Both the position numbers and the translations under genes were made by a program. The notes beneath the pieces are model-generated. The model saw nothing but the letters and a program-made list of their open reading frames with translations, ran no database searches and was not told where the DNA came from. Positions 33,123 through 38,389 of a stretch of 38,389 nt of DNA are shown here, piece after piece; within the stretch, counting starts at the first letter, position 1; each line of letters begins with the position of its first letter. The DNA is taken from assembly GCA_016735295.1 (NCBI GenBank), contig JAERRU010000026.1:1-38389 (forward strand), read 5' to 3'. This DNA comes from SAR324 cluster bacterium. GTDB taxonomy: Bacteria > SAR324 > XYD2-FULL-50-16 > JAERRU01.

Positions 33123-33683
33123 TTAATTTTTTTCTGCTGCAAAAGAAAGTTTGATTTTTTGCTTGATTGGTAAAGAACAAAATTTAGCTGAACAAACTTG
33201 GTAATACAAAAAAAGATTACTCTTTTCGATAAACAAGTTTTTGCTTAGGTCGTTAAATTCAATTTCAAATTGAGCCACCTTTTGATGCACATCAATAAAT
33301 TGTTTATGGGTTTTATCCCAATAAGGAATAGTTTTACTTTCTGATAGGGCTTTAGTTACGAGCCAATTATCATCAAGCAAAATATTAGTTGCTACTGGAG
33401 CGGGCGGTGGATATTGTTTAATGGAATATAAATAAAGATTATCTGGTATAAGAGCCATCACCACCAGGTTATAGCTAAAATTATTTTTCTTAGCTTTACT
33501 CAAAACGGCGGAAAGCTCTAATTTAGACTTAGTTGGTAATGCAGACTCTGTCGCCTCTTTCATGTCTAGAGTGGCTATTCGGCATGATATAGGGTCACCA
33601 CTGCTAATGCTAGCTGGTAAAAAAAATACTATTGATAGCGCTAGACTCGCTAAAAAAAGTTTATTATTGATTAAGGTACTCAT
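33123..33683 (-). CDS. Periplasmic protein resembling the DsbD N-terminal domain
   Basis: A 186-residue protein from the ATG at 33683, with a signal peptide (LFLASLALSIVFFLPASISSG). The C-terminal part LFLYYQVCSAKFCSLPIKQK recalls the N-terminal domain of DsbD and related thiol-disulphide interchange proteins, where a YQ.C....C pair carries electrons to periplasmic partners. A third Cys (DPISCRIA) lies near the mature N-terminus. No membrane domain of DsbD follows, so it would be a free-standing domain. The start overlaps the end of the dsbA-like gene by 20 bases, so the two are translated together, supporting a redox role. The match is visual and moderately sure. Confidence 0.7.
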   Translation of the reverse strand: MSTLINNKLFLASLALSIVFFLPASISSGDPISCRIATLDMKEATESALPTKSKLELSAVLSKAKKNNFSYNLVVMALIPDNLYLYSIKQYPPPAPVATNILLDDNWLVTKALSESKTIPYWDKTHKQFIDVHQKVAQFEIEFNDLSKNLFIEKSNLFLYYQVCSAKFCSLPIKQKIKLSFAAEKN

Positions 33684-34728
33684 CAAGCAAATCGGCAAAT
33701 GCCTTGTAATCATGCGAGCCAACCAAAGGTTTACCCATAAATTCTTTGCTTTTCGCATCAAATGTGCCAATAAAAAAGGTAGGCGTGCCAGTAACGTTAA
33801 GTTTTTTACCTAATTTAATGTCACTTTCTACCTTAGCTAAATATTTCTCACTCTCCAAACACTCTGCAAAAGCTTTCATTTTATCTCCTTTCAGCCCTAT
33901 ATCCTTCATTTGATTTAGTAAATCTTGTTTACTAAATTTGCTTTGCTCAGCAAATAATCTATTTTTATAATTAGCAAAATTGCCCTGATCATGAGCACAC
34001 TCCAAAGCTAAAGATGCCGTAAAGGCGTTAGGATGAATGCTAATTAGCGGGAAATGATAAAAATAAAAGCCTACCCTATCTTGATAATTATCTATTAATG
34101 ATTCTAAAGTAGGTTGTATTTTTTGACAAAATGGGCATTGTAAATCAGTAAATTCAATTATAACTACCTTGGCATCGGGATTGCCATCAATTGTTGGTGC
34201 TTTATTCAAAAAATTAATTAAATCTGGCTCAGGAGGAGTTTGGTGGATAACCACTTTTTTAAGCTCGATCGCCTCAGAGATAAATTTTTGGATTACCTCT
34301 TGCTCTCGTTTAGTCTTTAAAAATTCTGCAATCTGCCCCTTAAAATCATTAAAACTACCTCGATTTTGCAAATCATTATCATCATAAAAATCTTGCACCT
34401 CTTTTGTCGTTACTGCATCAACCGCAGGTAAATCAGCAGCATATTTTTCTTTAATCACATCATAGAGCCCTCTTTGCAATAGACCATATATTTCTTGCTC
34501 TATCTTAGTTCCATCAACTCCAATTAAATCATCTAAGGTATAATCATCTCCATCAACCGTGGCAAAAACTACCCCTTCATTTAATAAACTAGTGGGTTTA
34601 GATTTATTTGATTCTATTTGATTTGTGGAATTTGTGGAATCTGTCAGTAAATTAGTCTTTGCAAAAACTAAGGTAACCAAAAGAGATAACCCTAGTGCAT
34701 AAGCTAAAATATATTTAACTATTTTCAT
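33664..34728 (-). CDS. DsbA-like thiol:disulphide oxidoreductase with SurA-like N-terminal region
   Basis: A 354-residue exported protein (signal MKIVKYILAYALGLSLLVTLVFA). Residues about 50-160 (EGVVFATVDGDDYTLDDLIG, then long helices) resemble the helical N-domain found in SurA-type chaperones. From about 180 there is a thioredoxin-fold domain with active site CPFC at 198-201 and the cis-Pro loop VTGTPTFFIG near 320. In between, the helical insertion of DsbA is present (SLALECAHDQGNFANY). It oxidises or isomerises disulphides in the periplasm. The BdbD/DsbA-type protein of Rickettsiales has a similar composition. The gene overlaps the DsbD-N-like gene by 20 bases and lies downstream of yacG. 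Confidence 0.9.
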   Translation of the reverse strand: MKIVKYILAYALGLSLLVTLVFAKTNLLTDSTNSTNQIESNKSKPTSLLNEGVVFATVDGDDYTLDDLIGVDGTKIEQEIYGLLQRGLYDVIKEKYAADLPAVDAVTTKEVQDFYDDNDLQNRGSFNDFKGQIAEFLKTKREQEVIQKFISEAIELKKVVIHQTPPEPDLINFLNKAPTIDGNPDAKVVIIEFTDLQCPFCQKIQPTLESLIDNYQDRVGFYFYHFPLISIHPNAFTASLALECAHDQGNFANYKNRLFAEQSKFSKQDLLNQMKDIGLKGDKMKAFAECLESEKYLAKVESDIKLGKKLNVTGTPTFFIGTFDAKSKEFMGKPLVGSHDYKAFADLLDEYLNQ

Positions 34729-34824
34729 TTTATAAAATTATATCTATAAATTACTAAATTTTTTTCTTTTCCCCTAAAAACCCTGCCACAATGAATCGCC
34801 ACTACACCAAGCATACTGAAGATG

Positions 34825-35040
34825 TTAATTATATTTCAGTTTATCTCCATCTTCATCGTTTTTTATAGTTTCATCGTCATCATTCATTTGATCAGATACT
34901 ATCACATAATCCTCATTAGCCCAAGAGACTAAATCTTTCATTTTACATGATCTTGAACAAAAGGGGCTAAATTCAGTTGCTCCATACTCAATTTTTTTAC
35001 CGCACCCTGGGCAATTTACTAATATCTTGTTAGCCTTCAT
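34825..35040 (-). CDS. yacG: DNA gyrase inhibitor YacG, zinc-binding
   Basis: A 71-residue protein with the four-Cys zinc site: C10/C13 in VNCPGCGKK and C28/C32 in SPFCSRSCKMKDLVSWA. The last stretch, FCS.RC...DL..W, is the YacG signature. In E. coli YacG binds GyrB and inhibits gyrase. The acidic tail (DDDETIKNDEDGDK) is longer than in most members. It lies between fliQ and the dsbA-like gene on the same strand; its usual neighbours (coaE, maf) are absent. Confidence 0.92.
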   Translation of the reverse strand: MKANKILVNCPGCGKKIEYGATEFSPFCSRSCKMKDLVSWANEDYVIVSDQMNDDDETIKNDEDGDKLKYN

Positions 35041-35097
35041 AAAATATATGCACTAGTTCTGGTTTTGATTCTGGTTTTATGATTCCAATTAACTCAA

Positions 35098-35370
35098 CTA
35101 TTGCCCAATATAACTAGGAAAATTAGTTAATACTAACCTAAAAAAATCAGTGGCCTTACTTAAAATCCAAGGATATAAAATAATTAAGGTGATCACTATC
35201 GCCACTATCTTAGGAATAATAGTTAAAGTTAATTCTTGAATCTGCGTGACCGCTTGGAAAATGGAAATCAAAAAACCAACCACCAATCCTACCGCCAAAG
35301 CAGGGCCAGCTAGTAGCAAGGCCACCAAAAAAGCGTCACGACCAAAGGATATAACAAATTCTGGTGTCAT
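35098..35370 (-). CDS. fliQ: Flagellar export gate protein FliQ
   Basis: A 90-residue protein with two membrane helices, the family's standard size. The helix LVALLLAGPALAVGLVVGF followed by SIFQAVTQIQELTLTIIPKI is the FliQ/EscS signature. With FliP and FliR it forms the core of the type III export gate at the centre of the MS ring. It begins six bases after fliP and is co-transcribed with it. fliR is not next to it: yacG follows instead. Confidence 0.96.
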   Translation of the reverse strand: MTPEFVISFGRDAFLVALLLAGPALAVGLVVGFLISIFQAVTQIQELTLTIIPKIVAIVITLIILYPWILSKATDFFRLVLTNFPSYIGQ

Positions 35371-35376
35371 CTTAAT

Positions 35377-36174
35377 CTACTTAAAAAAACTCTGCGTTAA
35401 AGACCCTACCAGCAAATTCCACCCATCGGCCAATACAAACAGCATAATCTTAAAAGGTAATGAAATTAAAGATGGAGGCAGCATCATCATACCCATAGCT
35501 AATAAAATTGATGATACCACCATATCTATTACCAAAAATGGGATATAAATAATAAATCCAATTTGAAAAGCCGTCTTAAGCTCACTAATCATAAAAGCGG
35601 GTATAACTACCCACAAAGGAACGTCATTTACATTATTTGGTCTTTCTATTTTAGCTAACTTAACGAATAGTGCTAAATCCTTTTCTCGGGTGAATTTCAC
35701 CATAAAATCTTTCAAAGGAGTAGCAGAATTATCCAACGCCTGCTGTTGATTGATTTGATTATCTAGATAGGGTTGCAGTGCTTCTTGATTTATTTGTTGC
35801 CACACTGGAGCCATCACAAACAAGGTTAAAAAAAGTGATAATCCCACTAAAACTTGATTAGGAGGGGCTTGCTGTGTGCCTAACGCCGTCCTTAATAATG
35901 ATAGTACAATAATAAATCTAGTGAAAGATGTCATCATAAGCAGTATCGCAGGGGCCAAGCTCAAGATAGTGAGCAATGCTATGACCTGCAAAGTGCTAGA
36001 TACTTGGTTTGGATTGGTGGCTTGACCGATATTTAGATCAAAATAAGGAATAGGCACATTATTATTTTGGGCAAATATAAAACCAGCGGGCAGCAGGGCA
36101 AAGAGCAGGGGAAAAACGATAAATTTTAGCTTACCACCGATGTGATTATTGATTATTTGCTTAATAAACGCCAC
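35377..36174 (-). CDS. fliP: Flagellar export gate protein FliP
   Basis: A 265-residue membrane protein of standard length, with a cleavable signal segment ([19 protein letters not shown]) and about four membrane helices. Marks: [40 protein letters not shown] and the last helical pair with [16 protein letters not shown]. It forms the pentameric core of the export gate with FliQ and FliR. The start is GTG at 36174; it is supported by GAGGG five bases upstream and by the absence of a nearby ATG. Genes fliP-fliQ are on the minus strand, divergent from rnpB. Confidence 0.96.
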   Translation of the reverse strand: MAFIKQIINNHIGGKLKFIVFPLLFALLPAGFIFAQNNNVPIPYFDLNIGQATNPNQVSSTLQVIALLTILSLAPAILLMMTSFTRFIIVLSLLRTALGTQQAPPNQVLVGLSLFLTLFVMAPVWQQINQEALQPYLDNQINQQQALDNSATPLKDFMVKFTREKDLALFVKLAKIERPNNVNDVPLWVVIPAFMISELKTAFQIGFIIYIPFLVIDMVVSSILLAMGMMMLPPSLISLPFKIMLFVLADGWNLLVGSLTQSFFK

Positions 36175-36464
36175 TTTAACCCTCAGAATTTATTTTTAAA
36201 ATCAAATCTTATACAAAATCATATTATTATATTTAGTCTATAAACTGTTACAACTAAAATCAATAATTTGCAACCATTATAAGCAATTTTAATATATAGC
36301 TATAATCATATAATCGGGCAAATATTGTTGATGGTATTAGTTATATACCGATTATCAAGATTTATTATTTATATGTAAAAATATATATACACAAAATATG
36401 CTTGCCTCGCTAGGTTCTTTGGTGCTACCATTCACCTACTGGCGAGAGAATAATATTTTTAATA

Positions 36465-36886
36465 AACAAAATATTGAGTCGCTATAATTAGATGATTATA
36501 TAATTTTTTGATTATAGAGGAAAGTCCGGGCTTCACAGGGCATAATGCTGGATAACGTCCAGGGGTCGGTGGATAGATATATGTTTATCCGCTAACTACG
36601 GAAAGTGCCACAGAAAATATACCGCCTTGATTGTTTATTGAGGTAAGGGTGAAAAGGTGGGAGGCGCAAGCCTTTAATGTAAGAGCCCACCGCTGCTATG
36701 GTGACGTAGCAGGCATGGTAAACCCCATTTGAAGCAAGTCCAAACATATTGCGTTTTAAGATGACCCGTCTAGCAATTAGGTAGGACGCTTTAGGCGCTC
36801 GGTAACGAGTGGTCAAGATAGATGACTCAGGTTTGGTTTTTTTTAATAATTTGGCCAAACTCACAAAACCCGGCTTATTTTTTGTA
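36465..36886 (+). ncRNA. rnpB: RNase P RNA (type A)
   Basis: The catalytic RNA that matures tRNA 5' ends. Conserved parts are GAGGAAAGTCCGGGC at 36517-36531, the ACAGAA core at 36610-36615 after GCC, GGTAAGGGTGAAAAGG downstream, AAACCCCATTTGAAGCAAG, and the 3' stretch ACAAAACCCGGCTTA that closes P4. P3 pairs 36482-36489 with 36510-36517. P1 is short and AT-rich (36466-36471 with 36880-36885), so the ends are approximate. An extra hairpin, GTTTGG (36831-36836) with CCAAAC (36855-36860) and a U-rich loop, sits before the 3' strand of P2 and looks like a P19-type element. TAATAT at 36451-36456 is a possible -10 box. Confidence 0.95.
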
Positions 36887-36912
36887 ATTTAAATTTATCA
36901 TACTCTCGCTCT

Positions 36913-36940
36913 AATTGATAAATTGATAAATTGATAAATT
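36913..36940. repeat. 8-bp tandem repeat AATTGATA, three and a half copies
   Basis: Consecutive copies at 36913, 36921 and 36929 followed by AATT. It lies just after the RNase P RNA gene and before hflX, in non-coding sequence. Function none evident. Confidence 0.8.
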
Positions 36941-37044
36941 AACTATTTAATTAGCTAAGGCGATTAATATTTTAAAAATCGGCTAGGTTAAATTTTATAA
37001 TATCTATCATAATCTTGATTCTATAAAGTGATCATTATTCCCGC

Positions 37045-38310
37045 TTGAGTAATACTAAAAATAAAATAAAAGTTGGGGTTGTAACCGCTCAAATAAAATG
37101 GTTTGGCCGAGCACAACACGACAGTGAAGCTAAAGAATTTAAGCTATTAGCCTTAACTTTAGGCTATGAGGTGGCTGCTGAATTTAGCCAAAAATTAGAT
37201 CGGCCGCACTCAAATACTTATCTATCTAAAGGAAAGGTGCTTGAAATAAAGCAGGCTAGCGAGGATATGAAATTAGATAAAATTTTGATAAGTAGCGATA
37301 TTAGCCCCTCTCAATCTAAAAGTTTAGAATCCGCCTTTAAAATACCAGTAATAGACCGTTCAGGGTTGGTGCTAGAAATATTTGAAAAGCACGCCAGCAC
37401 TAATCAAGCAAAAACCCAAGTTGCTTTAGCTAAGTTAAACTATCAATTACCAAGGCTAACAGGCTTATGGACCCACCTTGATAGAGAAAGAGGGGGCAGC
37501 AATGTTTCTAAGGGCATGGGGGAAAGACAAATTAATGTTGATCGCTCTTTACTCAGAAAAAGAATCACCACTTTAAATGATCGGCTAGCTAAAATTGCTA
37601 CTCGCCATGAGGTGCAAACTAAGCAACAAAAATCAAAATTAAATATATGTTTAGCTGGTTATACCAACGTAGGAAAATCTTCTATTATGAAAGAAATAAC
37701 TGGCGTTAATGTTAAGGCCCAAGATGATCTTTTTACAACTTTATCAACCACTACCCGCCAAATGCTGAGCAAGTTTAAGCCTGATATTTTAGTATCAGAT
37801 ACAGTAGGTTTTATTAGGGATTTACCACCTGATTTAATCAAGGCTTTTCGCACTACCTTGGCATCTTTATTAAGTGCAGATTTAATTATTCATGTTTGTG
37901 ATTTTTCTGATCCTAACTGGGAGTACAAATTAAGAAGTGCTTATCAAATTTTCACTGATATTGGAGCTGATGGTATTCCTGAGCTTTTGGTGTTTAACAA
38001 GATGGACAAAGTATCTACGGCAAATAAATTTTATTTACAAAAATCATATCCAAATGCCATTTTGGTGACTACTCACGCAAAAGAAGATATGAAGGCCTTA
38101 AGATTAAAGATTGAATCTCTTTTTCAAAAAACCTTTATCAGAAAAAAATTATCTATCCGGCAAGATAATAGTTCCTACATTCAATATCTTTACCGAAATG
38201 CGGTTATTGATCAGATAAAATATTGTCCCAAAACAATCAAAGTATCAGCTTCTATGAGTTCAGAAGGCTGGAAGAAATTTGATAAACATTTTGCTTGCAT
38301 CGATTGTTGA
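37045..38310 (+). CDS. hflX: Ribosome-associated GTPase HflX
   Basis: A 421-residue GTPase that splits or rescues stalled 70S ribosomes. The N-terminal domain includes HSNTYLSKGKVLEIK and the HflX-specific linker QLPRLTGLWTHLDRERGG and MGERQINVDRSLLRKRI. GTPase motifs: G1 GYTNVGKSS, G2 region around TTLSTTTR, G3 DTVGFIRDLPPDLIKAF and G4 NKMD. The usual sequence at the first of these is GYTNAGKSTLFN, so SSIMKEI is slightly divergent. The only reasonable start is TTG at 37045; a stop lies seven codons upstream with no ATG between. It is the last gene and complete; its terminator was not identified. Confidence 0.95.
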   Translation: MSNTKNKIKVGVVTAQIKWFGRAQHDSEAKEFKLLALTLGYEVAAEFSQKLDRPHSNTYLSKGKVLEIKQASEDMKLDKILISSDISPSQSKSLESAFKIPVIDRSGLVLEIFEKHASTNQAKTQVALAKLNYQLPRLTGLWTHLDRERGGSNVSKGMGERQINVDRSLLRKRITTLNDRLAKIATRHEVQTKQQKSKLNICLAGYTNVGKSSIMKEITGVNVKAQDDLFTTLSTTTRQMLSKFKPDILVSDTVGFIRDLPPDLIKAFRTTLASLLSADLIIHVCDFSDPNWEYKLRSAYQIFTDIGADGIPELLVFNKMDKVSTANKFYLQKSYPNAILVTTHAKEDMKALRLKIESLFQKTFIRKKLSIRQDNSSYIQYLYRNAVIDQIKYCPKTIKVSASMSSEGWKKFDKHFACIDC

Positions 38311-38389
38311 CCTTTATTTTATACTTATTCGCCAAATTTTTGGTTAGCCCTATCCCACTATTTATGAATAACCCCATACCCAAATTTAA

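Noticed and set aside
36592-36864. A 90-residue minus-strand open frame
   Set aside because: It lies wholly inside the RNase P RNA gene and its apparent codons follow the RNA's conserved core.
38332-38343. CCAAATTTTTGG as hflX terminator
   Set aside because: A 12-base palindrome with no loop space and no following T-run; too weak to call.

Overview
The window is AT-rich DNA (about one third G+C by eye) from a flagellated Gram-negative bacterium. Best guess: an alphaproteobacterium of a reduced, Rickettsiales- or Holosporales-like kind. Reasons are the base composition, an N-terminal MJ0042-type zinc-ribbon protein, a SurA-like plus DsbA fusion, an alphaproteobacterial-looking tRNA-Arg body and a type A RNase P RNA. 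An acetolactate synthase small subunit and a diguanylate cyclase argue against an extremely reduced obligate intracellular genome. Placement is inference only.

Layout. 1-680 is non-coding. 681-2933 (+) is a large TPR protein facing a minus-strand run (12284 to 3156): nitronate monooxygenase-like flavoenzyme, PAS/REC/GGDEF diguanylate cyclase, MltA lytic transglycosylase, HisS, GltX, FlhG/MinD-type ATPase, NUDIX hydrolase. 12666-14438 (-) is an ABC half-exporter. 14662-17017 (+) carries ilvN and lepA. 17034-17618 is an array of 75-80 bp tandem repeats. 17650-21312 (-) is a flagellar basal-body operon (flgB, flgC, an unknown gene, fliE, fliF). 21795-27797 is an envelope cluster: a beta-barrel-like protein (+), then on the minus strand a lipoprotein, a protein with a LytR_C-like end, and two large secreted paralogues. 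28160-29488 (+) is a zinc-ribbon, acidic, single-span membrane protein. It is followed by another ~80 bp tandem array that includes copies of the 3' end of proS, and by an archaeal/eukaryotic-type proS (-). 31495-31568 is tRNA-Arg(GCG) with an integrase remnant behind it. 32397-33062 (+) is a membrane methyltransferase-like protein with a Lys/Thr-rich tail. 33123-36174 (-) is fliP, fliQ, yacG, dsbA-like and a DsbD-N-like gene. rnpB and hflX (+) close the window.

How the parts fit. The flagellar genes (MS ring, rod, export gate), FlhG and a diguanylate cyclase with an intact I-site suggest a regulated flagellum. MltA, the DsbA/DsbD-N-like pair and the 22-28 kb cluster are cell-envelope functions. 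The cluster is the strongest candidate for something undescribed: two full-length paralogues and a third possibly related protein, all apparently exported, with only a weak resemblance to AMIN domains. A second theme is tandem repeats: three of the four convergent gene junctions with real gaps hold arrays (75-80 bp twice, 13 bp once), and the fourth holds a long hairpin.
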